Shown here piece by piece: positions 1 to 7,440 of a stretch of 13,501 nt of DNA. Position numbers and translations under genes: made by a program. The DNA is from Opitutia bacterium (lineage in GTDB: Bacteria > Verrucomicrobiota > Verrucomicrobiia > Opitutales > Coraliomargaritaceae): contig JABJQI010000142.1 in assembly GCA_018663485.1 (NCBI GenBank), positions 1-13,501 of the forward strand. The letters run 5' to 3'. The notes beneath the pieces were generated by a model, which made no database searches, had not been told where the DNA came from, and saw nothing but the letters and a program-made list of their open reading frames with translations. Within the stretch, counting starts at the first letter, position 1. The number at the start of each line of letters is the position of its first letter.

Positions 1-236
1 ATGACGGCGAGTTGGTAAGGCTTGCAGGCGAGTACGATGGTCTCCGTTTTTCGAATCACCTTAAAAATGTCCTTGGCGTATTGGATGCCGGTGAGCTCGG
101 CAAGTTCTGGGCCGCTAGTGCCGTTGCCTCCTGTGCAGGCAATTTCTTCAGGAAGGTAGTGTTCTTCTTCGATTAGGCCACGGACGATGGCAGCGGCCAT
201 GCTGCCAGCACCAATAAATACGATACGAATACTCAT
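1..236 (-). CDS. proC: Pyrroline-5-carboxylate reductase, N-terminal part (runs off left edge)
   Basis: Catalyses the last step of proline synthesis, NAD(P)H-dependent reduction of 1-pyrroline-5-carboxylate, in the cytosol. Only the first 78 codons are inside the window. The translation opens with a Rossmann dinucleotide-binding start, IVFIGAGSMAAAIVRGLIE, typical of ProC (GxGxMxxAIxxGL), and ends in TIVLACKPYQLAV, matching the family's 'vVlaVKPq' strand at the usual distance. The ATG (236-234) follows the TAA stop of the upstream receiver-kinase gene with no base between them, so translation is probably coupled and the two genes share a transcript. The link between a signalling kinase and proline synthesis is positional only. 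Identification as ProC is confident; completeness of the gene cannot be judged here. Confidence 0.93.
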   Translation of the reverse strand, partial: MSIRIVFIGAGSMAAAIVRGLIEEEHYLPEEIACTGGNGTSGPELAELTGIQYAKDIFKVIRKTETIVLACKPYQLAV

Positions 237-1349
237 TTACAAGGGATGGGTCATTGTGGCGGTTACGCCGCAGTCTGGGTTGGGTTTGAGGGTGATTTCT
301 CCTTCAAGGTTGCGGATCGTGTGACGTGATATGGTAAGCCCCATGCCGCGACCGACCGAGGTCTTGGTTGTGATGAACGGCTCAAATAAAGTGTCTGTGA
401 CTTCTGGATCAATACCAGCGCCATGGTCGATGACTTTGACCTCTAACATTGCAGGGCCATTTCCGCGCGCGATGCAGGCAGTGAGATGAATGGTTCGGTC
501 CACATCTGCGGTGCCCTTCGCATAGCTTTCCCATGCATTGATGAGCAGCTTAACGAGGATAATTTCGAATATTTCTGGGTTCGCAGAAATGGTGGCGCTT
601 TCGTCGAGTTGCGAATCGAGCAAGACTCGAGCGGGGATGCCATGTTCATTATTCAGACGGTCAATACTGTTGTTTAGTAGCAAGTCGATAGAATGCGTGG
701 ATAGTTCGATGCGTTCGTTGTTGGCGATAGTTCCGAGTTGGCGAATAATATCGACCATACGGTTAACCGCATTATCCATCAGAGTAACGCTACGTTTAAC
801 CATGTCGGGGCTGTCGTAGCCGTTTTTGATTAAGTCGAGATAACCGACAACGACGCCGAGTAGATTATTCAAGTTATGCGCGATCCCTTGAGTAATGGCT
901 CCCACTGCAGCTGACTTTCGAACCTCGCCGAGGCGTGTTTGTAATTCTAGGTTTTCGCGAAACACCTCTTGCAGGCGAAGCTGTGTGCGTACGCGGGCCA
1001 AGGTCTCATCGAGATCGATCGGTTTTGTGATGTAATCGACTGCGCCAGCATTTAGACCTTCGAGTTTCCCCTCTTTCGAAGCCTTGGCGGTGATGAAGAT
1101 GATGGGGATGGCCTCAGTCGCCGGATTTGCCTTCAAATGTTGGCAAGTTTCAATGCCGTCCATTTCGGGCATCATGATGTCGAGCAGAATTAGGTCGGGG
1201 AGATTCTGTTCAACAATGTCCAAGCATTCGCGTCCATTGTAAGCGACTAGAATATCCATATTTTGTCGTTCAAGTTTGCGTTGCAGCAGCTTAATGTTGA
1301 TCGGTTGATCGTCAACAACGAGGATTTTAGGCTTACGGTAATTACTCAC
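237..1349 (-). CDS. Receiver-histidine kinase (REC-HisKA-HATPase) signalling protein
   Basis: A 370-residue soluble two-component protein with a receiver domain ahead of a kinase module. The receiver (about 7-125) has the acidic pair D13/D14, phospho-acceptor D57 in LILLDIMMPEMDG, T87 and K109. An amphipathic linker leads to a dimerisation/phosphotransfer helix with H158 in IAHNLNNLLG, close to the NtrB-like HxxNN type. The ATPase domain keeps the N box (N271 in INAWES), G1 (DHGAGID, 308-314), F box (LFEPFITTK, 321-329) and G2 (GRGMGL, 333-338), so it should be an active kinase. There is no transmembrane segment and no sensor or DNA-binding domain, so input probably comes through the receiver or partner proteins. 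The start is GTG (1349-1347); an in-frame TAA 12 nt upstream excludes an earlier start. proC follows immediately. Its partner is unknown; the two regulators at 7984-10630 are candidates by proximity only. Confidence 0.92.
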   Translation of the reverse strand: MSNYRKPKILVVDDQPINIKLLQRKLERQNMDILVAYNGRECLDIVEQNLPDLILLDIMMPEMDGIETCQHLKANPATEAIPIIFITAKASKEGKLEGLNAGAVDYITKPIDLDETLARVRTQLRLQEVFRENLELQTRLGEVRKSAAVGAITQGIAHNLNNLLGVVVGYLDLIKNGYDSPDMVKRSVTLMDNAVNRMVDIIRQLGTIANNERIELSTHSIDLLLNNSIDRLNNEHGIPARVLLDSQLDESATISANPEIFEIILVKLLINAWESYAKGTADVDRTIHLTACIARGNGPAMLEVKVIDHGAGIDPEVTDTLFEPFITTKTSVGRGMGLTISRHTIRNLEGEITLKPNPDCGVTATMTHPL

Positions 1350-1398
1350 GAGTATGCTTGTTTACGAGGCGGATGTAGGCGGTTGTCTGATTTGCTAC

Positions 1399-1428
1399 AG
1401 TATACAAAAATATAGTCTGACTTTTCAG
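1399..1428 (-). promoter_or_regulatory. Possible sigma-70-type promoter for the receiver-kinase/proC pair
   Basis: On the minus strand a TATACT -10 element (1404-1399) lies 18 bp downstream of a CTGAAA -35-like element (1428-1423), about 50 bp upstream of the GTG start. The -10 matches five of six consensus bases and the -35 four of six. It sits in the 96-bp AT-rich gap after the RDD gene, where a separate promoter would be expected. The same gap holds a 7-bp inverted repeat (1420-1426 and 1440-1446, 13-nt loop) that is A/T-dominated and only a weak terminator candidate. Prediction by eye, unconfirmed. Confidence 0.35.
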
Positions 1429-1445
1429 AAGTTAAAACAGAAAAG

Positions 1446-2096
1446 TTAATTAGGATTTGCAGATGTGCTGTTGAGCGGCTCGATTACTTGGAGTTGAGTT
1501 TCGTCGATAACGGCTGTTCGACTCAGTAGATCGTGGCCCATTTGGCGTCGCTTGTTGAAGAATAGTGGGATGAGCATCGCTGCCCAGCCAATGATACCAA
1601 AGCTAAAGAGCATAATTGTTTTTAGCCCTCCACGAACGATGCCACTAAAGAGCGTTGGCTCACCGAGTGTAATGGTACTAATGCTATGCAGCCGACAGCA
1701 GCGTTTGCCGACTGAACTACCGCCGAAGAATGCTTCTCCAGTAGAAAAGTAGAACCAGGCCACCGTGATTGTCGTGCCTAAGGCATAAGAAATGATTTCA
1801 AATAGTTCAGGGTTAGTGCCATTCATATCGAAGATCATGCGTTTTGCATAATCGAGGTTTTGCATGGCTACGTTATAATCTGCCCAAATTGAAGCCGCCT
1901 CGGGGAAGCTTTTAAATAGCGTCACTTTCAAAATTAGCGCACTGACGCCAAGAATTAGCGCTAAATCTAAACAGAATGCCAACGCACGAATAACAAAGCG
2001 CGCCGTCGGCATCGGCCCGTTGTCGCACAATACTGAGTCGAGCGGGTTGGCTGGTTTGATCGATGTTGGCCCAGGGGGAGCGTGCTGTGTGCTCAT
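1446..2096 (-). CDS. RDD family integral membrane protein
   Basis: A 216-residue inner-membrane protein of the RDD family, named for conserved Arg and Asp residues; members are small membrane proteins, several linked to transport, but no function can be assigned here. The family opening is visible at 37-44 (RALAFCLD, R37 and D44), the start of the first membrane helix (about 36-60). A second hydrophobic segment lies at about 103-118 and a long one at about 158-180. The family signatures SVGKR (128-132) and GHDLLSRTAV (187-196) follow. The first 30 residues are Pro-rich and probably cytosolic. The ATG overlaps the folD stop as ATGA, a 4-bp overlap that implies translational coupling to folD. 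The segment between the first two helices (about 63-100) is longer than in minimal RDD proteins. Confidence 0.9.
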   Translation of the reverse strand: MSTQHAPPGPTSIKPANPLDSVLCDNGPMPTARFVIRALAFCLDLALILGVSALILKVTLFKSFPEAASIWADYNVAMQNLDYAKRMIFDMNGTNPELFEIISYALGTTITVAWFYFSTGEAFFGGSSVGKRCCRLHSISTITLGEPTLFSGIVRGGLKTIMLFSFGIIGWAAMLIPLFFNKRRQMGHDLLSRTAVIDETQLQVIEPLNSTSANPN

Positions 2097-2974
2097 GCTT
2101 GAGTAGCTTGAGTGGCTTTGAAGGCTCGCAGGGTGTTGTGCATCAGCATGGCAACTGTCATCGGCCCGACACCGCCAGGGACCGGCGTAATGTGTGCAGC
2201 CTTGACTGAGACGGTGGGAAACTCGACATCGCCAACTAGGCGATAGCCGTTCTTTTTACTGGCGTCTTCAACGCGATTGATGCCGACGTCGATGATATTG
2301 ACGCCGTCTTTGACCATGTCTGCGGTGACGAAATTGGCGCGCCCAATCGCTGCAATCAGCACATCGGCTTGGCGCGTGATACTTGGTAGGTCGGCGGTGC
2401 GAGAGTGGCAAACGGTGACGGTAGCATTGCCCGGGCAAGCTTTTTGCATCATAAGTAGAGCGGCTGGTTTGCCGACGATTTGACTGCGGCCAAGTACGAC
2501 GACATGCTTACCTTCGGTTTCGATGCCGCTGCGCTTAATCAGTTGAACGATGCCGGCAGGTGTGCAGGCGACAAAGCCGCTACTGTCTTCTTGGCAGAGT
2601 TTACCAATGTTAACGGTGTTGAAGCCGTCAACGTCTTTGCCCGGAAGGACACGGTTAAAAGTAGCGGTTTCATTAATGTGCTTTGGTAGCGGTGCTTGAA
2701 TGAGGATACCATTGACGTCGGGATCTGCGTTGAGTGCGTCAATTTGGGCGAACAGCTCTTCTGATGTAATGCTTTCCGGTAGCAGTGATAGGCGACTTTC
2801 GATGCCTATTCTTTCCGCGGTTTTCTCCTTTTTACGCACATAGGAGACTGACGCTGGGTCTTCGCCGACGCGGATGAAGGCGACTACTGGTTTTTTACCT
2901 GAAAGTGCGCCGACTTCGGCGGTGATTTCTTCAATGATAGATGCTGCGATTGCGTTGCCGTCGATGAGTTGCAT
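2093..2974 (-). CDS. folD: Bifunctional methylenetetrahydrofolate dehydrogenase / methenyltetrahydrofolate cyclohydrolase
   Basis: FolD interconverts 5,10-methylene-, 5,10-methenyl- and 10-formyl-tetrahydrofolate with NADP(+), feeding one-carbon units to purine, methionine and formyl-Met-tRNA synthesis in the cytosol. At 293 residues it has the usual full length. Visible family motifs: Y45 and catalytic K49 (YVRKK, equivalent to Y52/K56 of the E. coli enzyme by position), QAPLPKH (93-99), PGKDVDGF (111-118, D116 being the folate-binding Asp), the dinucleotide-binding GRSQIVGKP (162-170), and VGINRV plus a C-terminal PGGVGPMTVAML. All key residues are present. It is followed by the RDD gene with an ATGA overlap and preceded by a 46-bp gap or longer, depending on the promoter used. 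No Shine-Dalgarno sequence is apparent before the ATG at 2974. Confidence 0.98.
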   Translation of the reverse strand: MQLIDGNAIAASIIEEITAEVGALSGKKPVVAFIRVGEDPASVSYVRKKEKTAERIGIESRLSLLPESITSEELFAQIDALNADPDVNGILIQAPLPKHINETATFNRVLPGKDVDGFNTVNIGKLCQEDSSGFVACTPAGIVQLIKRSGIETEGKHVVVLGRSQIVGKPAALLMMQKACPGNATVTVCHSRTADLPSITRQADVLIAAIGRANFVTADMVKDGVNIIDVGINRVEDASKKNGYRLVGDVEFPTVSVKAAHITPVPGGVGPMTVAMLMHNTLRAFKATQATQA

Positions 2975-3020
2975 GATTGTGTTAGTCTTATTTCTGTTAA
3001 GCTTAGTAAGTGTGTGGAAT

Positions 3021-3953
3021 TTATTCCGCTAGACGGATGGTGCGAGCCTGAATTATAAGGTCTTGGCTGCCGGTTACGACAGGCCTAACTTCACCGATGA
3101 TGTGCACTTTTTGATTTAGTAAGGGGCGGAGGTCGTTAATAAAAAATTGAGACATATCGACATAGGTAGTTTGTTGGCCTGTCGGCGATTTAAGGCGAAT
3201 TGGAAAACGCGGCCCTAACTGACTCGTTTCCCGAATTAGAGTTCCGGCTAAATTTCGTAGGGGTGAATTTGCATCGACGTCGGGGCGCTGTGGGAGTTCA
3301 GGTTTTTGCTGGTCGGCGGGGCCAGTCATGATGATGCCAGGCTGCATTCGTTCTGTTGGCTGTACTTTCTTAGCTAAAATGGGAGTTGGCGTTCCGAGGG
3401 CGGCGGCGTGCCATTTGATGTTTTCTGGTTTAAGCGCATTGGGTGCAAGTTGGCCGATCTTTACATTCGGCTCAATCTTGAGGCGCTGCGCGAGAGCGTG
3501 CGTCGGCACTTGATCGCGCGCATCCTTTGAGATGGCGAGTGAGTTGAAGTAAGCGGTCACAGTCTTGTAAGCACGAATGGTCGACCAGGTGTCGTTGTAG
3601 GCGATAATTTCGAATCTATCATGTCGCTGGATCGTGGTCAGCACATGAGAATGCTCGTTGGGCTCTAGGTGCACCAAGCTATTAGGCGCGGCGTCGCAGT
3701 TCTTTGAGAGCCGCTGGTTCAGCATGTAGCCGTCGATTATGGTGCTGTACTCGAGGCATTTCCAGCCCTGTTGCGCTTGGTTCACTTCCTCCACGGCGTG
3801 CGTGGACTGCATAAGTAATGAGTGGGCATCAATTTTGGTAATAATTGCGGCCTCCGCGGATGGCGCCATTCGGAGGATGATGTCGCCTCCGTTTAAATAC
3901 GTAGCACAAATTACAGCGGTAAGTGCGGAGGTAGTTATGCGCCAAAACTGCAT
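3021..3953 (-). CDS. Hypothetical exported protein with possible SH3-like and OB-fold-like regions
   Basis: I do not recognise this 310-residue protein. The chosen start is the ATG at 3953-3951 (MQFWRITTS); an in-frame TTG two codons earlier is possible. The N-terminus has a basic residue then a hydrophobic stretch (about 8-20) and an Ala-rich PSAEAA region (31-36) that could be a signal-peptide cleavage site or a membrane anchor. Residues about 64-137 (W64 onward, with alternating beta-type strands and VTAYFNS at the end) look like a bacterial SH3-type fold. Residues about 165-245 are Pro-rich and low in predicted structure. The last about 65 residues, FPIRLKSPTG to IIQARTIRLA, resemble an OB-fold strand pattern with a KVHIIGEV core. 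These fold readings are inference from pattern. It lies between an RluB-like gene and folD on the same strand, so it is probably cotranscribed. Confidence 0.82.
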   Translation of the reverse strand: MQFWRITTSALTAVICATYLNGGDIILRMAPSAEAAIITKIDAHSLLMQSTHAVEEVNQAQQGWKCLEYSTIIDGYMLNQRLSKNCDAAPNSLVHLEPNEHSHVLTTIQRHDRFEIIAYNDTWSTIRAYKTVTAYFNSLAISKDARDQVPTHALAQRLKIEPNVKIGQLAPNALKPENIKWHAAALGTPTPILAKKVQPTERMQPGIIMTGPADQQKPELPQRPDVDANSPLRNLAGTLIRETSQLGPRFPIRLKSPTGQQTTYVDMSQFFINDLRPLLNQKVHIIGEVRPVVTGSQDLIIQARTIRLAE

Positions 3954-3983
3954 AATCAAATAATAAAAAAGAATTCTATGAGG

Positions 3984-4718
3984 TTATTTAATAAAGAGGC
4001 GTTCGATATCTTTTTTACCGAGTATTTTGATGCCACCCTTAGGAATATTCTTTAGAATAATACCGCCGATTTGCACGCGAACAAGTTTTTTGACAAAATA
4101 GCGGTGAGCTTCGAATAAACGACGGATCTCGCGCTTTTTACCATGATGAAGATGCACTTCTAGGCGACGTGCAGAACCTTCGCCTAGGTCGGGGGCGGGG
4201 ATGACTCGCTCTGCTTTGAGGAAGTCGCCTTCAAATTCAACGCCAGCCAATAGCTTCGGAATATCTATTTTTTTGAAATCTTTGTTAAGCACGACGCGGT
4301 AGCGCTTGGTAATTTCGGTGCTTGGGTGGGCGATCTTGTTGGCGAGGTCGCCGTCGTTGGTAATAATAAGAAGACCCTCGCTGTCTTTATCGAGTCTGCC
4401 TGCACAAAAGAGGCGCAGACGCTGCAGGTCGGGTTGAAGGAGTTGAAAGACCGTTTTTTCGGCAAAGGGGTCTGAGTTGGTGCAGACGTAGCCTTTTGGC
4501 TTATTCATTACCAGTGTGATCGAGCGCTCCTGTTTGTGCAGGATCGGCTTGTTGTTTACGAAGATCGCTGCATCAGGGAGTGCTTTGTCGCCGAGTTCGG
4601 CTCTTTTGCCGTTAACACGTACATTACCATCTTCAATCTGGCGCTCTGCTTCACGACGTGAGCAGATGCCTGCGTTGGCTATAATTTTTTGAATGCGTTG
4701 TTCTTCGGGCTTCGACAT
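3984..4718 (-). CDS. rluB: 23S rRNA pseudouridine synthase, RsuA/RluB/RluE/RluF family (RluB-like)
   Basis: Isomerises a specific uridine to pseudouridine in rRNA during ribosome assembly. The 244-residue protein starts with an S4 RNA-binding domain (about 8-50: QKIIANAGICSRREAERQI, RVNG) followed by the catalytic domain. NKPKGYV (72-78) precedes the hallmark GRLDKDSEGLL (107-117), where D110 is the catalytic aspartate. TNDGDLANKIAHP and the later GKKREIRRLFEA are typical of the RluB branch rather than RsuA, but substrate position cannot be proved from sequence. I chose ATG at 4718; an in-frame TTG at 4754 would add 12 residues (MTAEPEVDSSAC) that do not look like part of the S4 domain. It is the first gene of the minus-strand block, divergent from fabG. 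The basic C-terminal tail is short compared with E. coli RluB. Confidence 0.93.
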   Translation of the reverse strand: MSKPEEQRIQKIIANAGICSRREAERQIEDGNVRVNGKRAELGDKALPDAAIFVNNKPILHKQERSITLVMNKPKGYVCTNSDPFAEKTVFQLLQPDLQRLRLFCAGRLDKDSEGLLIITNDGDLANKIAHPSTEITKRYRVVLNKDFKKIDIPKLLAGVEFEGDFLKAERVIPAPDLGEGSARRLEVHLHHGKKREIRRLFEAHRYFVKKLVRVQIGGIILKNIPKGGIKILGKKDIERLFIK

Positions 4719-4792
4719 ACATGCACTTGAGTCCACTTCGGGCTCTGCTGTCAATATTGCTCGATAAAAGTAACATTCGTGCTTGCCCCGAG

Positions 4793-4821
4793 TCGAAATA
4801 ATAGGGAAGACTTTATATAAA
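4793..4821 (+). promoter_or_regulatory. Likely sigma-70-type promoter of the fabG-acpP-fabF cluster
   Basis: TCGAAA (4793-4798, four of six consensus -35 bases) and TATAAA (4816-4821, five of six -10 bases) are separated by exactly 17 bp, 23 bp upstream of the fabG ATG. The surroundings are strongly AT-rich in an otherwise balanced-composition region. The 126-bp divergent space also has to carry the rluB promoter; on the minus strand a TATTAT hexamer (4803-4798) overlaps this element but has no good -35 partner. No recognisable FabR/FadR-type operator is seen. Confidence 0.45.
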
Positions 4822-4844
4822 TAAAAGTTAACTTAATTTTTTGA

Positions 4845-5593
<749 letters not shown>

Positions 5594-5625
5594 CTGAAAA
5601 GAACTTAATCTAAATCTAATATATT

Positions 5626-5880
5626 ATGTCAGAACAAACAATCGAACAACGCGTATCAACAATCATCGTAGACCAGCTTAACGTAAATGAAGAGCAGGTA
5701 ACGGCAGCAGCGTCTTTCCTGGACGATCTTGGTGCTGATTCGCTCGACACAGTCGAGCTGATCATGGCATTTGAAGAAGAGTTTCAGGACGAGATTGACG
5801 GCGAAATCCCAGAAGCTGATGCTGAAAAGCTACAGACTGTAGGCGATGTCGTTAAATACATCACTGAAAAGGCCGGGTAA
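5626..5880 (+). CDS. acpP: Acyl carrier protein
   Basis: Small acidic cytosolic protein (84 residues) that carries growing acyl chains on a 4'-phosphopantetheine arm. The attachment serine is S39 in the universal DDLGADSLDTVEL motif; helix I (about 3-16) and the acidic helix II/III region (EFQDEIDGEIPEADAEKLQTVGDVVKYI) are all recognisable. Length is a few residues over the 77-80 typical of the family, through a short N-terminal extension and a KAG tail. It lies 34 bp after fabG and is followed within 25 bp by a strong terminator, so most transcripts probably end after acpP, consistent with the high demand for ACP relative to its neighbours. No Shine-Dalgarno sequence is visible upstream (AT-rich leader with ATCTAA repeated twice). 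Confidence 0.98.
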   Translation: MSEQTIEQRVSTIIVDQLNVNEEQVTAAASFLDDLGADSLDTVELIMAFEEEFQDEIDGEIPEADAEKLQTVGDVVKYITEKAG

Positions 5881-5904
5881 GCCCTTTTATTACATTTCAC
5901 AACT

Positions 5905-5932
5905 TAAGCCGCTTAATCGCGGCTTACTTTTT
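5905..5932 (+). terminator. Intrinsic terminator between acpP and fabF
   Basis: A perfect 8-bp stem TAAGCCGC/GCGGCTTA (5905-5912 and 5919-5926) with a 6-nt loop TTAATC is followed by CTTTTTA. This is a textbook rho-independent terminator placed inside the fab cluster, ending 10 bp before the fabF ATG. It probably acts as a partial terminator that gives more acpP than fabF message. I see no promoter in the remaining few bases before fabF. Confidence 0.85.
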
Positions 5933-5942
5933 ATCAGAGACT

Positions 5943-7199
5943 ATGGACGAATCGTTTAAACGACAGCGTGTAGTGATCACCGGTATCGGAACTGTCACAA
6001 GTTACGGCAATGGCGTCGATTCCTTTTGGGATAGCCTCCTTGCTGGCAAAAGTGGTATCGATCGGGTTCAGTCATTCGATACAACTGAATATGCCAGTAA
6101 GGTCGGAGCGGAAGCTCTGGATTTTAAGCCGGGTGACTTCATGGATCCGAAAGATGCTCGGCGAAACGATCGCTTTACTCAGTTCGCAGTCGCTTCGTCC
6201 AGACTTGCATTAGCTGATGCTGGAATTGATCCAAGCAAGCTGGATGCCGACCGTTTCGGCGTGCTGGTTGGCTCTGGTATTGGTGGAATGTTAACGACTC
6301 AGATGCAAAGCAGGCGTCTCTTTGAGATGGGGCCGCGCAAGGTGTCTCCATTTATGATTCCTTCTTTAATCGCAAACATCGCCAGTGGTGTGGTTGCAAT
6401 TGAGTTGGGTGCTCGTGGCCCCAATTACGGCATCGTCAGTGCTTGTGCTTCTGGCACACATAGTATTGGTGAGTCATTTCGTATGTTGCGCGACAATGAT
6501 GTCGATGTGATGATTGCTGGAGGTAGCGAGGCTGCCGTCACAGAACTTGGTTATGCTGGGTTTTGTTCAATGAAAGCGATGAGTACAAACTTCAACGATG
6601 AACCTACACGTGCTAGCCGTCCTTTTGATAAAGGTCGTGATGGGTTTGTGATGGGGGAAGGCGCTGGAGTCTTAATTATGGAGACTTTGGAGCATGCGCA
6701 GGCGCGCGGTGCGACAATCTACTGTGAAATTGCTGGTTATGGTGCAACTTGTGATGCGTATCACATCACCTCTCCCGATCCAGAAGGTAAGGCACTTTCG
6801 TTTGCTATTTCCAAGGTAATCAAGCAAGCTGGCCTGCAACCAGAAGATGTTGATTATATCAATGCGCACGGCACTTCGACTCCCTACAATGATAAGTTCG
6901 AGACTGGCGCGGTTAAAAAAGCGCTGGGTGATCACGCCTACAAGATCCCAGTTTCTTCTACCAAAGGTATGACAGGGCACCTGCTCGGGGCTGCGGGTGG
7001 TATTGAATCTGCGGTTTGCGCCCTTGCGATTCGTGATGGTAAGATTCCACCGACCATTAATTACGATGAACCTGATCCCGATTGTGATCTCGATTGCGTG
7101 CCAAACGAGATGCGTGAAGCAGAAGTGAACGTCGCGATTTGTAATAACCTTGGATTTGGCGGACACAATGCGACGCTTTTATTTAAAAAGTTCGTATAG
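5943..7199 (+). CDS. fabF: 3-oxoacyl-[acyl-carrier-protein] synthase II (beta-ketoacyl-ACP synthase II)
   Basis: Condensing enzyme that extends acyl-ACP with malonyl-ACP in fatty-acid elongation. The 418-residue protein has standard FabF length and the thiolase-fold Cys-His-His active site: nucleophile C168 in VSACASGTH, H309 in NAHGTSTPYND and H346 in GMTGHLLGAAGG, with K341 (SSTKGMTGH) and the glycine-rich C-terminal NLGFGGHNA. These correspond to C163, H303 and H340 in the E. coli enzyme by motif. The N-terminus RVVITGIGTVTSYGNG is typical. The family includes FabB and polyketide ketosynthases, but length, T-P-Y-N-D motif and the fabG-acpP context favour FabF. Expression must read through the hairpin upstream or start from an unseen promoter. 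A second terminator follows the gene. Confidence 0.97.
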   Translation: MDESFKRQRVVITGIGTVTSYGNGVDSFWDSLLAGKSGIDRVQSFDTTEYASKVGAEALDFKPGDFMDPKDARRNDRFTQFAVASSRLALADAGIDPSKLDADRFGVLVGSGIGGMLTTQMQSRRLFEMGPRKVSPFMIPSLIANIASGVVAIELGARGPNYGIVSACASGTHSIGESFRMLRDNDVDVMIAGGSEAAVTELGYAGFCSMKAMSTNFNDEPTRASRPFDKGRDGFVMGEGAGVLIMETLEHAQARGATIYCEIAGYGATCDAYHITSPDPEGKALSFAISKVIKQAGLQPEDVDYINAHGTSTPYNDKFETGAVKKALGDHAYKIPVSSTKGMTGHLLGAAGGIESAVCALAIRDGKIPPTINYDEPDPDCDLDCVPNEMREAEVNVAICNNLGFGGHNATLLFKKFV

Positions 7200-7229
7200 T
7201 ATTGACCGTCATTATTATTGAGCGAATAG

Positions 7230-7253
7230 CCCGCGATTTATCGCAGGATTTTT
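7230..7253 (+). terminator. Likely intrinsic terminator after fabF
   Basis: CCCGCGA (7230-7236) pairs with TCGCAGG (7241-7247) around a TTTA loop, with one internal C/A mismatch, and is followed directly by ATTTTT (7248-7253). It lies 30 bp after the fabF stop and separates the fatty-acid cluster from the regulator/ATPase operon. The mismatch makes it weaker than the acpP terminator, but position and U-tract fit. Confidence 0.7.
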
Positions 7254-7270
7254 CGTTCATTGTGGTCTGT

Positions 7271-7299
7271 TTGACACTGTTATTCTGGATTGGCTTAAT
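7271..7299 (+). promoter_or_regulatory. Candidate promoter of the regulator/ATPase operon
   Basis: A perfect -35 TTGACA (7271-7276) is 17 bp upstream of CTTAAT (7294-7299), a four-of-six -10 match. It lies just after the fabF terminator and about 140 bp before the first ATG of the next operon, so it would give a leader of roughly 130 nt. A TTGACG at about 7394 with poor downstream partners is a weaker alternative. The gap 7200-7440 otherwise shows nothing I can name; no -24/-12 sigma-54 promoter is evident. Confidence 0.4.
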
Positions 7300-7440
7300 C
7301 TGTCCGGCGGCCGAGGTCATTTTTAAGCGCCTGCATCGATTCACTTCGCGGTTGGGTATTACACCGATTAACTGGATTGAGCGGTCTCACCACTTGACGT
7401 CATGCTGCATTATGTCGCATATTAATTGAATCTACGACCC

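Noticed and set aside
1420..1446. Inverted repeat ACTTTTC/GAAAAGT after the RDD gene, considered as a terminator
   Set aside because: The stem is A/T-dominated with a 13-nt loop, overlaps the RDD stop codon and the putative -35 element, and has no U-tract directly after it; kept only as a remark.
4719..4754. TTG-initiated 12-residue N-terminal extension of the RluB-like protein
   Set aside because: The extension (MTAEPEVDSSAC) adds nothing to the S4 domain, and an ATG lies at the position expected for the family start.
6672..7166. A 164-codon open frame antisense to fabF
   Set aside because: Lies wholly inside the strongly supported fabF gene on the opposite strand and has no recognisable domain; a codon-usage shadow.
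7202..7429. A 75-codon TTG-initiated frame with one hydrophobic stretch between fabF and the MshEN-like gene
   Set aside because: It begins on a TTG two bases after the fabF stop, its early codons are the fabF terminator hairpin, it spans the best promoter candidate, and its sequence shows no family pattern. Most likely non-coding.
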